This document shows positions 24,741 to 32,784 of a DNA stretch of 64,000 bases, one piece after another (position 1 is the first letter of the stretch; each line of letters opens with the position of its first letter). The position numbers and the translations under genes were made by a program. The stretch lies in assembly GCF_013408825.1 (NCBI RefSeq), contig NZ_JACCBZ010000010.1, positions 83,472 to 147,471 of the forward strand. The letters run 5' to 3'. Origin of the DNA: Mucilaginibacter tundrae. Lineage in GTDB: Bacteria; Bacteroidota; Bacteroidia; Sphingobacteriales; Sphingobacteriaceae. The notes below the pieces were generated by a model that saw only the letters and a program-made list of their open reading frames with translations, made no database searches and had not been told where the DNA came from.

Positions 24741-26161
24741 ATTATAGGTTTTAAACTTTCATAAAGGTTAATGTATTCTTTGGCTGATCTGTCCCAGGAA
24801 AAATCAAGCGCCATCATTCTTTTACGCAACAAATTAAGGTGCTGCGTGTTTTCATACAATATCAATGCCCTGTCAATTGCATAACAAATATCATCCACCG
24901 ATATGTTGTTAAATCGTATGCCATAACCGCCCTCATCGCCAAAATCAATAACGGTATCTTTTAATCCGCCTGTACTGCGAACTATTGGCACAGTACCATA
25001 ACGCAAGGCATACAATTGGTTTAGTCCGCAAGGCTCAACCCGGGATGGCATCAGCAAGAAGTCTGACCCAGCATATACCACATGCGCCAACACTTCATCG
25101 TATCCAATAAATACATTGCACTGCTCAGGCAGCAGCTCTTTTAATTCTTTTAAACCCTGCTCCATTAATAGATCGCCTGCGCCTAATATCAGGAAGTTAA
25201 CTTTACCCGGATGGTTGGCTACGGTTCTTGCTATGGACTCCGCCAATAAATCGGCGCCTTTTTCCAATACCAACCGGCCAATAAATGATATCAATGGCAA
25301 CTCTGGCGACAGGTTAAACCTGGCACATAATTCCTCTTTATTTATTTGTTTGCCCTGCGCTACTTTTGTCACGGTATAATTAGCCGGGATCATGGTATCA
25401 GTTTTGGCATTCCAAACCTCGGTATCAATACCATTAATAATTCCTGAGCCTTTTGCTTGCTCTAAATAAAACAGGTATTCTAACCCGTTGGAACTGATGG
25501 TCAATTCCTCCAGGTAACTTGGCGATACAGTAGTATATTTATTACAGCATTTTACAGCCGCCGCCAACGGATTGATCGCGCCTGCCCAATCCAACAACCC
25601 ACCTTTGGCAGGGTCTATCTCCGGCAAATAATAAAATCTGTCCCAGCTTAAAACACCATGGTATTGCCCGTTATGGATGGTGAATACAGTGGGTATATCC
25701 GCCAGGCGGGTATACAGCTTAGAATGGTACATTAAAAATGGGATCAGCCCCACATGGTGATCATGACAATGGATAATATCCGGGCTCTGCTGCGAATAAC
25801 TTATCCAATCTAAAAACGCTAACTGAAATGCAATAAACTGTTCCCGCTCATCAGGATACATATAAACCTCTTCACGATCCAGTAATCCGGGGATTTTAAT
25901 TAAATAGAGTTCAAAGCCAAGCTTGTTGGTTTTCTCCTTCCACACCTCAAAATATAGCCTACGGGTGCCTAATAGCGTTGCCGCCTTAAAAACAATATCA
26001 AATTCATTTTCGCGGGTGAATTTACGGTCGTAAAAAGGAATAACTACCGCGGCATCCATACCGGCAAGATTCTGATATTTTGGCAATGCGCCTACCACAT
26101 CAGCAAGGCCGCCAACTTTGGCAATAGGATAACATTCGGCGGCAAGATGGTAGATTCTCAT
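24737..26161 (-). CDS. glgA: Glycogen synthase (ADP-glucose type, GT5)
   Basis: A 474-residue GT5 glycosyltransferase that elongates alpha-1,4-glucan from ADP-glucose. The donor loop KVGGLADVVGALPKY (16-30) and the C-terminal motif GLNQLYALRYGTVPIVRSTG with the conserved glutamate in SRVEPCGLN are clear. Length is close to the bacterial norm. It is first in the glgA-glgC pair. Upstream is a 125-bp gap containing a hairpin (26206-26239) and the end of polA, so its own promoter should lie there, but no convincing box was found. Confidence 0.96.
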   Translation of the reverse strand: MRIYHLAAECYPIAKVGGLADVVGALPKYQNLAGMDAAVVIPFYDRKFTRENEFDIVFKAATLLGTRRLYFEVWKEKTNKLGFELYLIKIPGLLDREEVYMYPDEREQFIAFQLAFLDWISYSQQSPDIIHCHDHHVGLIPFLMYHSKLYTRLADIPTVFTIHNGQYHGVLSWDRFYYLPEIDPAKGGLLDWAGAINPLAAAVKCCNKYTTVSPSYLEELTISSNGLEYLFYLEQAKGSGIINGIDTEVWNAKTDTMIPANYTVTKVAQGKQINKEELCARFNLSPELPLISFIGRLVLEKGADLLAESIARTVANHPGKVNFLILGAGDLLMEQGLKELKELLPEQCNVFIGYDEVLAHVVYAGSDFLLMPSRVEPCGLNQLYALRYGTVPIVRSTGGLKDTVIDFGDEGGYGIRFNNISVDDICYAIDRALILYENTQHLNLLRKRMMALDFSWDRSAKEYINLYESLKPII

Positions 26162-26205
26162 ACGGGTATATATAATGGCTTAAGTTAGGAAACATTTAAC
26201 TCAAT

Positions 26206-26239
26206 AAGCAAACACATAATTTAAAAAATGTGTTTGCTT
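26206..26239 (-). terminator. Hairpin downstream of polA, possible terminator
   Basis: AAGCAAACACAT pairs perfectly with ATGTGTTTGCTT around a 10-nt loop. A U-tract on the minus-strand side is poor, so termination is plausible but not certain. Confidence 0.45.
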
Positions 26240-26286
26240 TGGTAAGAATATTTATAGCAAATAGCTGATTATTTGCTGATTTATTA

Positions 26287-29100
26287 TTAATGCGCTTCCA
26301 ACCAATTAGCGCCCGTACCAATTTCAACCATAATGGGAACGGTTGTTTTTATGGCGTTTTTCATATTATGCAAAATGATGGGTTTAACAAGCTCCACCTC
26401 ATGGTGCGGAACATCAAAAACCAACTCATCATGCACCTGCATGGTCATACGGGCATCCAGTTTTTGGGCGAGAAATTCTTTATGGATATTGATCATCGCT
26501 ATCTTGATCATATCTGCCGCTGAACCTTGTATCGGCGCATTTATGGCATTTCGCTCCGCAAAACCACGAACAGTTTGATTAGCAGAATTAATATCCCGCA
26601 GATACCTGCGCCTGCCCATCAGTGTACATACATAACCATTCTCGCGTGCAAAATTCATCGTATCGCTCATGTATGTTTTTATGCCGGGATACTGGGCGAA
26701 GTAATTATCGATGATCTCAGCAGCCTCTTTACGTGGGATACCCAAATTCTGCGACAAACCAAAAGCTGACTGCCCATAGATAATCCCAAAGTTTACCGCT
26801 TTGGCATTACGACGTTGTGTGCTGGTTACCTCATCCAGCCCAATACTATACACATTGGCTGCAGTTGCGGTGTGGATATCCAGGTTTTGTACAAAAGCCT
26901 CCATCATATTGGCATCCTTGCTGATCTCGGCGATGATACGCAGCTCTATCTGTGAATAATCCGCGGAAACGATAATGTGCCCGCTATCCCGGGGAATAAA
27001 TGCCTTGCGCACCTCACGACCCCGTTCAGTACGAATAGGTATATTTTGTAAGTTTGGATTAGTGGAACTTAAACGTCCTGTTGCAGCCACTGCCTGGTTA
27101 TAGGAAGTATGTACACGCCCCGTTTTAGCATTTACCATCTGCGGTAAAGCATCTACATAAGTAGATTTCAGTTTTTGCAGCTGGCGGTAATCTAAAATAT
27201 CTCTTACAATATCGCTCTTGGCAGCAAGCGCCACCAAAACATCTTCGCCGGTTTGATACTGGCCTGTTTTGGTTTTTTTCGCTTTGGGATCGAGCATTAG
27301 CTTCTCAAATAACACCTCCCCCAATTGCTTGGGCGACGCGATATTGAAACGTACGCCAGCTTTTTCAAAAACAACTTTCTCTAACTTAGCAACATCGGTT
27401 TCCAGCTCTTTTGAGAATTCTTTTAACGTGTCGTGATCTATTTTTACGCCTTCGTATTCAATATCAGCCAAAACATAAATTAGCGGATGCTCAATTTCAT
27501 GTATTAGTTTTTCGGCTTCAGCTTCTTTGATCTTTGGCTCGAAAACATTCCTTAATTGAAGCGTAATATCTGCATCCTCAGCAGCATATTCCTTTATTCT
27601 TTCGATTTCTACATCGCGCATATTGCCTTGGCTTTTGCCTTTAGCTCCAATGAGTGAAGTGATTGAAACTGGCTTATACCCCAAATAATTTTCAGACAGA
27701 ATGTCCATACCATGGCGGGTATCCGGGTCAAGCACGTAATGCGCCATCATAGTATCAAATAGTTTACCCCTTACCTCAACCCCATACCATTTCAGCATCA
27801 GGATATCAAACTTCAGGTTTTGCCCTGTTTTGCCGATGGAAGCATCCTTAAATAACTCCTTAAATTCAGCTACAATTTTCTTAGTTTCTTCCTGATCTAC
27901 CGGCACAGGAACATACCAACCTTCATTAGCTTTTATAGCGAATGATAAGCCCACCAATTCGCAAAAATTAGCATCCGTACCTGTAGTTTCCGTATCGAAG
28001 CAAATATCTTTCTGCTGTTTTAGCAGCTTGATCAGTTCAGCACGCTTTTCAAAAGTATCTGCCAAATGATATTCATGCGGAACAGTATCAATGTTTTTCG
28101 ATGGGGCGGCGGGGATTTCAGGCTGACCTATATCGGCAATATCAACGGTCATGGTTGTTCTTCCATTGGCAACTTCATTACCAAACAGATCAGTTTGGAT
28201 AGATACCGACTTCATCTCAGTAACACTGAAATCATCACCAAATACACGACGACCCAATGTCCTAAACTCCAGTTCAGCAAAAAGTGGCTCTAATAAATCT
28301 TTGCTTGGCGCGCACATTTCCAGCCCAGCCTCATCCAATTCAACCGGAACATTCAGGTTGATGGTAGCCAATCGTTTCGACATTAAACCCTGCTCGGCAA
28401 AGGCCTCCACGTTTTCGCGCATCTTGCCTTTCAGCTCGTGGCTATGGGCGATGATTTCCTCAACCGAACCGTATTGTTTGATTAGCGTCTTGGCAGTTTT
28501 CTCACCAATTCCCGGGATGCCGGGAATACCATCTACCGCATCGCCCCATAATCCTAAAATATCTATAACCTGGTGTACGTGCTCAATTTCCCATTTAGCT
28601 AAAATTTCTTTTACACCCAATATCTCCATATCGTTACCCATGCGGGCCGGTTTGTAGATATGGATATTAGGCGATACCAGCTGGCCAAAATCCTTATCAG
28701 GTGTCATGCAGTAAACCTGGTAGCCTTTCTGCTCGGCTTTTTTGGCAAGAGTGCCGATAATGTCGTCCGCCTCGTAACCATCCGAAGTGATCAGCGGGAT
28801 ATTAAAACCAAGCACCAGTTTAAAAATATAGGGCATAGCCTTCGACAGATCCTCGGGCATAGCCTCGCGGTGTGCCTTATATTTTTCATATTCGATGTGG
28901 CGGTCGGTAGGGGCTTCGGTATCAAATACCACAGCCATATGGGTTGGCTTTTCTTTTTTCAGCACATCCAGCAGGGTATTGGTAAAACCCATAACTGCCG
29001 ATGTATTTAACCCGCCCGAAGTAAACCGCGGGCTCTTACTCAAAGCAAAATGAGCCCGGTATATCAGGGCCATGCCATCCAAAAGAAATAGTTTTTTCAT
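26287..29100 (-). CDS. polA: DNA polymerase I
   Basis: A 937-residue polymerase with all three domains. Residues 1-290 are the 5'-3' exonuclease, with DGYEADDIIG and DKDFGQL among the metal ligands. Residues 350-530 form a 3'-5' exonuclease with ICFDTETTGTDA carrying the DxE pair, so proofreading should be active, unlike in some Gram-positive enzymes. The polymerase domain has DYSQIELR (motif A), RRNAKAVNFGIIYG (motif B) and QVHDELVFDV (motif C). It fills gaps in repair and removes Okazaki primers. It stands alone between the tag gene and glgA. A TAAATTTG box lies 16 nt before the ATG. Confidence 0.97.
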   Translation of the reverse strand: MKKLFLLDGMALIYRAHFALSKSPRFTSGGLNTSAVMGFTNTLLDVLKKEKPTHMAVVFDTEAPTDRHIEYEKYKAHREAMPEDLSKAMPYIFKLVLGFNIPLITSDGYEADDIIGTLAKKAEQKGYQVYCMTPDKDFGQLVSPNIHIYKPARMGNDMEILGVKEILAKWEIEHVHQVIDILGLWGDAVDGIPGIPGIGEKTAKTLIKQYGSVEEIIAHSHELKGKMRENVEAFAEQGLMSKRLATINLNVPVELDEAGLEMCAPSKDLLEPLFAELEFRTLGRRVFGDDFSVTEMKSVSIQTDLFGNEVANGRTTMTVDIADIGQPEIPAAPSKNIDTVPHEYHLADTFEKRAELIKLLKQQKDICFDTETTGTDANFCELVGLSFAIKANEGWYVPVPVDQEETKKIVAEFKELFKDASIGKTGQNLKFDILMLKWYGVEVRGKLFDTMMAHYVLDPDTRHGMDILSENYLGYKPVSITSLIGAKGKSQGNMRDVEIERIKEYAAEDADITLQLRNVFEPKIKEAEAEKLIHEIEHPLIYVLADIEYEGVKIDHDTLKEFSKELETDVAKLEKVVFEKAGVRFNIASPKQLGEVLFEKLMLDPKAKKTKTGQYQTGEDVLVALAAKSDIVRDILDYRQLQKLKSTYVDALPQMVNAKTGRVHTSYNQAVAATGRLSSTNPNLQNIPIRTERGREVRKAFIPRDSGHIIVSADYSQIELRIIAEISKDANMMEAFVQNLDIHTATAANVYSIGLDEVTSTQRRNAKAVNFGIIYGQSAFGLSQNLGIPRKEAAEIIDNYFAQYPGIKTYMSDTMNFARENGYVCTLMGRRRYLRDINSANQTVRGFAERNAINAPIQGSAADMIKIAMINIHKEFLAQKLDARMTMQVHDELVFDVPHHEVELVKPIILHNMKNAIKTTVPIMVEIGTGANWLEAH

Positions 29101-29116
29101 TATTTATAAAAGTAGG

Positions 29117-29143
29117 CAAATTTACTAAAACCTATCAGCCAAA
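29117..29143 (-). promoter_or_regulatory. Candidate polA promoter
   Basis: TAAATTTG (29117-29124) matches the -7 consensus; TTTG (29140-29143) lies 15 bp upstream, shorter than usual. Confidence 0.4.
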
Positions 29144-29695
29144 TCACTTAAATGAGCATTCCGGGATATGATCATTAACCATGCCGACCGCCTGCATAAA
29201 AGCATAACAAATTACGGTACCAAAAAACTTGAAGCCTCGCTTTTTCATATCCTTGCTGATCGCATCGGATATTTCGGTGCTCACCGGGGTTTTACCCGTG
29301 GTGTTATTGATAGGTTTGCCATAAGGCATAAAGCTGTACAGGTATTTATCAAAAGAGCCGAATTCTTTTTGCACCTCCATAAACAACCTAGCACTGCTGA
29401 TCGCAGCGCCGATTTTTAAGCGATTACGAATGATCCCAGCATCGTTCAATAACCGATGTACATCCTCCTCATTAAATTCGGCGATCTTTTTATAATCAAA
29501 ATCAGCAAATGCCTTACGATAATTTTCACGACGGCGTAATATGGTTATCCAACTTAACCCGGCTTGGGCCGCTTCAAGTATTAAAAACTCAAACAGGATT
29601 TTATCATCGTGAACAGGTTTGCCCCATTCTTCATCGTGGTATTTGATGTAGAGTTCATCAGTTCCGGGCCAGTGGCAGCGTTTTATTTCACTCAT
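29144..29695 (-). CDS. tag: DNA-3-methyladenine glycosylase I
   Basis: A 183-residue base-excision glycosylase that releases 3-methyladenine from alkylated DNA. The family zinc snap is visible as C7, H20, H176 and C180, and the N-terminus RCHWPGTDELYIKYHDEEWG is the Tag signature. The helix-hairpin-helix region lies about 80-160. It is upstream of polA on the same strand (43 bp) and close to an alkyltransferase-like protein (30536), so three proteins that handle damaged DNA lie within 5 kb. The polA promoter boxes lie in this 43-bp gap. Confidence 0.95.
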   Translation of the reverse strand: MSEIKRCHWPGTDELYIKYHDEEWGKPVHDDKILFEFLILEAAQAGLSWITILRRRENYRKAFADFDYKKIAEFNEEDVHRLLNDAGIIRNRLKIGAAISSARLFMEVQKEFGSFDKYLYSFMPYGKPINNTTGKTPVSTEISDAISKDMKKRGFKFFGTVICYAFMQAVGMVNDHIPECSFK

Positions 29696-29795
29696 TTTAT
29701 TTCGATTTTGCAGGGTTTTCTTTGAGTTTTAAAAGTATAAATCTTTATTTTTATATCTCCAAAATGCTAATAAATTTATCAAAAAATAAACCAAC

Positions 29796-30173
29796 ATGGA
29801 AAGCTTGTCGCCGAATATTTTTGTGAAAGACATGAAAACAACTATCGCTTTTTATACGCAGTTAGGGTTTCAAGTCGCAATGTCGGTACCAGAACATAGC
29901 GACGAATTGGTTTGGGCGATGATGGTAAATGGGAGCGTAACGGTTATGTTCCAAACGTTTGACAGTTTAGGCAATGATCTGCAAGAAGTAAAAAGAGAAG
30001 ATGGCGGCTCGCTGTTATTTTATATCAAGATAAAAGATATTCTTAGCTTTTTCGATCAGTTGAAAGACAAAGTAACAGTTGTAAAAGGGATTGAAAAAAC
30101 ATTTTACGGCGCCACCGAATTTTCAATCCTCGACAATAATGGCTACCTGTTAACTTTTGCCGAAGATATATAA
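29796..30173 (+). CDS. VOC superfamily (glyoxalase/bleomycin-resistance fold) protein
   Basis: A 125-residue single VOC module with the beta-alpha-beta-beta-beta pattern twice: LSPNIFVKDMKTTIAFYTQL, then later LLFYIKIKDILSFFDQL, and an end TEFSILDNNGYLLTFAED. Metal ligand positions seem partly replaced, so it may bind rather than transform a ligand. Function is not assignable. It overlaps the next VOC gene by one base (TAATG), implying translational coupling and perhaps a heterodimer. A possible promoter (TTTG 29721-29724, TATTTTTA 29746-29753) precedes it. Confidence 0.82.
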   Translation: MESLSPNIFVKDMKTTIAFYTQLGFQVAMSVPEHSDELVWAMMVNGSVTVMFQTFDSLGNDLQEVKREDGGSLLFYIKIKDILSFFDQLKDKVTVVKGIEKTFYGATEFSILDNNGYLLTFAEDI

Positions 30174-30535
30174 TGATTGTTTTTAAACGTATTGATCATA
30201 TCCACATAGCTGTTGCCCCAGAACGCCTGGAGGAAGCTAGGATCTTTTATACTGAAGTGATTGGACTTGAACTAATAGATCGGCCCGATCATCTTTTTAA
30301 CACACCGGGCTATTGGTTTAATATTGGCGATGCACAGTTACATCTTGGGGTAGAAAACCCATTGCCTGTTTCAACCAGGCATACAGCATTTGAAGTAGAG
30401 GACGTTGTTTCCGCCCTAAGCTATCTTGAAAACAAAGTAAAGCTATTAGAAGAACCGGAAATACCCGGCAGGCGCCGCTTTACTTTTTTAGATCCGTTTG
30501 GAAATAGGATAGAGTTGCTACAGATTTTAAAATGA
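30173..30535 (+). CDS. VOC superfamily (glyoxalase-like) protein
   Basis: A 120-residue VOC module, unlike the preceding one in sequence. It begins FKRIDHIHIAVAPERLEEA with the first metal-ligand histidine, has LHLGVENP in the middle strand and ends RRFTFLDPFGNRIELLQ, where the glutamate is the typical last ligand. So the H/H/E metal site may be complete. It could be a glyoxalase, dioxygenase or lactoylglutathione-lyase relative; the substrate is unknown. The stop abuts the stop of the opposite-strand ATL gene. Confidence 0.85.
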   Translation: MIVFKRIDHIHIAVAPERLEEARIFYTEVIGLELIDRPDHLFNTPGYWFNIGDAQLHLGVENPLPVSTRHTAFEVEDVVSALSYLENKVKLLEEPEIPGRRRFTFLDPFGNRIELLQILK

Positions 30536-30868
30536 TCAGAGTGCTAATTCAATCATCGGGTCCCAGAATACATTTTTAAAATCCTGTACCTGGTCATCAA
30601 CAACTTTTACACCTTCACTTTCTAATAGTTCCGCCATTAAATCGCCGCCGAAGTGAAATTTTGCAGTAAGCAATCCCTGTCGATTTACCACTCTATGTGC
30701 CGGGACTGGCGGCTGTTCTTTTCCGCAAGCCTGCATGGCGTAACCAACCATCCTTGATGATCCTTTCGTTCCCAAATAAGCGGCGATAGCACCATAAGAT
30801 GTTACCCGCCCCTTAGGTATCAGCCTGGCTACCTGGTAAACCTTTTCAAAAAAGTTAATATCATCCAT
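30536..30868 (-). CDS. Alkyltransferase-like (ATL) protein, MGMT family without the active cysteine
   Basis: A 110-residue protein with the fold of the C-terminal domain of O6-alkylguanine-DNA alkyltransferase. The DNA-binding helix pair with Tyr25 (RVTSYGAIAA) and the arginine finger Arg39 in SSRMVG are present, but the acceptor motif PCHR reads PAHR (56-59). It therefore cannot accept alkyl groups; ATL proteins of this type flag O6-alkylguanine for nucleotide excision repair. It overlaps the trmB gene by 8 bp and must be cotranscribed with it. Confidence 0.92.
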   Translation of the reverse strand: MDDINFFEKVYQVARLIPKGRVTSYGAIAAYLGTKGSSRMVGYAMQACGKEQPPVPAHRVVNRQGLLTAKFHFGGDLMAELLESEGVKVVDDQVQDFKNVFWDPMIELAL

Positions 30869-31520
30869 TTTCTGTAAATGAGAACTTAAGGTAGTTAATA
30901 TTCTTGTTATCCTTTAAGTATTTTTTCTCATAATAGGTCTTGATGTTGAGCACTTCGTCAGCATATGGCGAATGATAAAGGTCTTCTGTCTTCACATGAA
31001 GGATCAATTCCAATTCGCCAATTTTCTCGGCAGTATAAGCATGCAGCCCGTCATTATCTGTTTTAAGGTTAACGTAACCGCCATTTTTCAGGATGTGTTT
31101 ATATTTATTGAGGAAGCGGGGAGAGGTTAACCGTTTTTTTTCGCGCCCGAGTTGCGGTTGCGGATCGGGAAAGGTGATCCAAATTTCATCTACTTCGCCG
31201 GGAGCGAAATAGTCTAACAGGTTTTCTATCTGTATACGTAAAAAGCCTACATTATTCACGCCTTCCTCCAAGGCGGTTTTAGCTCCACGCCAAATGCGGT
31301 TTCCTTTATAATCAACGCCAATAAAATTTTTACCGGGAAACATTTGGGCCAGGTTTATAGTGTATTCGCCTTTACCGCACCCAAGCTCTAATACAACAGG
31401 GTTATTATTTTTGAAAAAATGGCTCGCCCAGGTACCCTGATATGGTTTACCGGCGTCTAGCTGCAAAACGTTACTGAATGTATCTATTTCGGCGAAACGC
31501 CTGATCTTATCTTTTCCCAC
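30861..31520 (-). CDS. trmB: tRNA (guanine-46-N7)-methyltransferase
   Basis: A 219-residue SAM-dependent methyltransferase acting on G46 of tRNA variable loops. It starts with GTG at 31520: GKDKIRRFAEIDTFSNVLQ is the standard N-terminus and no ATG lies nearby. The SAM loop is VLELGCGKGEYT (44-55), and DEIWITFPDPQP is the TrmB substrate motif. It shares a transcript with the ATL gene. A promoter with TTTG-N21-TATTTTTG lies just upstream. Length is normal. Confidence 0.94.
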   Translation of the reverse strand: MGKDKIRRFAEIDTFSNVLQLDAGKPYQGTWASHFFKNNNPVVLELGCGKGEYTINLAQMFPGKNFIGVDYKGNRIWRGAKTALEEGVNNVGFLRIQIENLLDYFAPGEVDEIWITFPDPQPQLGREKKRLTSPRFLNKYKHILKNGGYVNLKTDNDGLHAYTAEKIGELELILHVKTEDLYHSPYADEVLNIKTYYEKKYLKDNKNINYLKFSFTENG

Positions 31521-31537
31521 TTTTAAAAATTAAAGCG

Positions 31538-31570
31538 CAAAAATAACTTTTCCAGCTTATTAGGGCCAAA
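31538..31570 (-). promoter_or_regulatory. trmB-ATL promoter, TTTG-N21-TATTTTTG
   Basis: On the minus strand TTTG (31567-31570) and TATTTTTG (31538-31545) are 21 bp apart, and the -7 box ends 17 nt before the GTG start. Confidence 0.5.
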
Positions 31571-31577
31571 TTATTTT

Positions 31578-31606
31578 AGATACCCTTACATGCTGTAAGG
31601 GTATCT
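31578..31606. terminator. Perfect hairpin overlapping the 3' end of the 31586-32002 gene
   Basis: AGATACCCTTACA pairs with TGTAAGGGTATCT around TGC. It includes the last codons and stop of the minus-strand gene. The T-run follows on the plus strand, not the minus strand, so it would terminate antisense transcription better than that gene. Confidence 0.6.
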
Positions 31607-32002
31607 TTTTTCGACTTTATCTTTTTTGGTAAAATTGGTAATTAAGGCCTTTGCTTTATCCCAAAGGCCACCTACAGATTCTTCGTTAACATATCCTGAT
31701 GCTTTTTGGGAAACCAAACCCACCAATGCTTTTACCAAAAATCCAGAGTTTTTAAACAATGTTTTATTTAAGGTTAACGGGATCAGGAAACGGGATATTA
31801 TGCTTACAAAATCCTGATTGAAGATGTTCGATTTGTTTTCTCCGGTATGATTACCTTTAGGGAACAACGAATATACTGTAGAGAAAATAGCAGCCGGGCT
31901 GTTAAAGCGTTCCTTTATAGCCATAAGCTGAACTTCTTCTTCAGCTCTTAGCCTAACTATCTCTTCTTTTAAATCCCAGCTATTTTTTATGATCGGGTCC
32001 AT
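31586..32002 (-). CDS. Hypothetical protein of a YtxH/holin-like stress cluster
   Basis: A 138-residue protein of no recognised family. The ATG at 32002 is preferred to one 36 bp upstream, because it lies 1 bp after the stop of the preceding gene. The first 40 residues form a charged helix (WDLKEEIVRLRAEEEVQLMA), the middle is hydrophobic (FLIPLTLNKTLF, FLVKALVGLVSQK) and the end is basic. It may associate with the membrane. Together with the holin-like and YtxH genes it forms a three-gene run similar to the YqjD/YqjE/YqjK groups of other bacteria, which suggests an envelope or osmotic-stress role; that is inference. Confidence 0.75.
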   Translation of the reverse strand: MDPIIKNSWDLKEEIVRLRAEEEVQLMAIKERFNSPAAIFSTVYSLFPKGNHTGENKSNIFNQDFVSIISRFLIPLTLNKTLFKNSGFLVKALVGLVSQKASGYVNEESVGGLWDKAKALITNFTKKDKVEKRYPYSM

Positions 32003-32003
32003 C

Positions 32004-32345
32004 TTATTTAAATATTTTATGTATAAACCCGTTAACAATTGGCCTTTCCAGCATTTTCTTATTTGCCTTTACAATAATTGCAATCAGCAAATAAATAATT
32101 GCTACGCAGCCAAAGCCTTTCCAGTCGGAATTAAAAACCTCTGCCAGGAAAAAGGCCAATGTAATACTGGCAAATATGAAAGCCAATCCCATACACACCA
32201 TTACGGCAACATCAGCAATAATACTAGCTGCTATGGATGTTCCTCCTTCAATCGCCCTCAGCTTAGCTAGCTTAAACCTTAGTTCAGCATATTGTGTAAG
32301 CTGATCGATAATTGGCGGAGGTGTTTCTTTATTATTGGCTTCCAT
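32004..32345 (-). CDS. Holin-like (Phage_holin_3_6/YqjE type) membrane protein
   Basis: A 113-residue protein with an N-terminal amphipathic helix (LTQYAELRFKLAKLRAIEGG) and two membrane segments at about 45-70 and 76-98, ending in a short basic tail. This is the plan of the YqjE/'phage holin' superfamily. It is chromosomal and not part of a prophage; no phage genes are nearby. It is between the YtxH gene (45 bp upstream) and the unknown gene (1 bp downstream). Confidence 0.82.
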   Translation of the reverse strand: MEANNKETPPPIIDQLTQYAELRFKLAKLRAIEGGTSIAASIIADVAVMVCMGLAFIFASITLAFFLAEVFNSDWKGFGCVAIIYLLIAIIVKANKKMLERPIVNGFIHKIFK

Positions 32346-32390
32346 ATAGTGTTTTTATTATCACAGCATTTATATCCGTAATACTTAGGT

Positions 32391-32657
32391 TTATGCGTGC
32401 TCTAAATCGTCCTGGTATTCCACCTCGGCACCGTTAATTTTAGTTTTGATGTTTTCTACAACCTTGTCTTTTAAACCAACCAGGTTATTAATTTCATTAG
32501 CGGCGGTTTCTTTTATAGAGTCGCCAAGGTTTTTCAATGATTCTGAAAGCATATCGCGTGTTTCGCTACCTTTATCAGGAGCAAACAACATTCCTAACGC
32601 CGCGCCTGCAGCCAGCCCTGCCAGCAATGCAATTACTACTTTTGAGTTATCGTTCAT
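32391..32657 (-). CDS. YtxH domain-containing protein
   Basis: An 88-residue protein starting at the ATG at 32657 (MNDNSKVVIALLAGLAAGAA); a longer frame adds 19 residues outside the family pattern. The glycine-zipper membrane segment GLAAGAALGMLFAPDKGSET is the YtxH hallmark and is followed by an amphipathic helix and an acidic end. These small membrane proteins are general-stress proteins in other bacteria. It is first gene of the three-gene run. Confidence 0.88.
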   Translation of the reverse strand: MNDNSKVVIALLAGLAAGAALGMLFAPDKGSETRDMLSESLKNLGDSIKETAANEINNLVGLKDKVVENIKTKINGAEVEYQDDLEHA

Positions 32658-32784
32658 ACTATTATAATTTTTAAGTTGACTAATTGTTTTATAAACGGTT
32701 AAAAATCTTGCCAAGTATTATAATAAGACAAATTGTCTTTCTCTTTTATCTTACCGTTAATACCCAAAAATAAGCATTCTTGTT

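Noticed and set aside
28151..28657. Plus-strand ORF of 168 codons inside polA
   Set aside because: It is antisense to well-defined exonuclease-domain codons of polA, serine/proline-rich as expected of antisense frames, and has no signal or motif.
32004..32345. Possible prophage because of a holin-like product
   Set aside because: No other phage genes nearby; the protein is of the YqjE type and is in a YtxH cluster.
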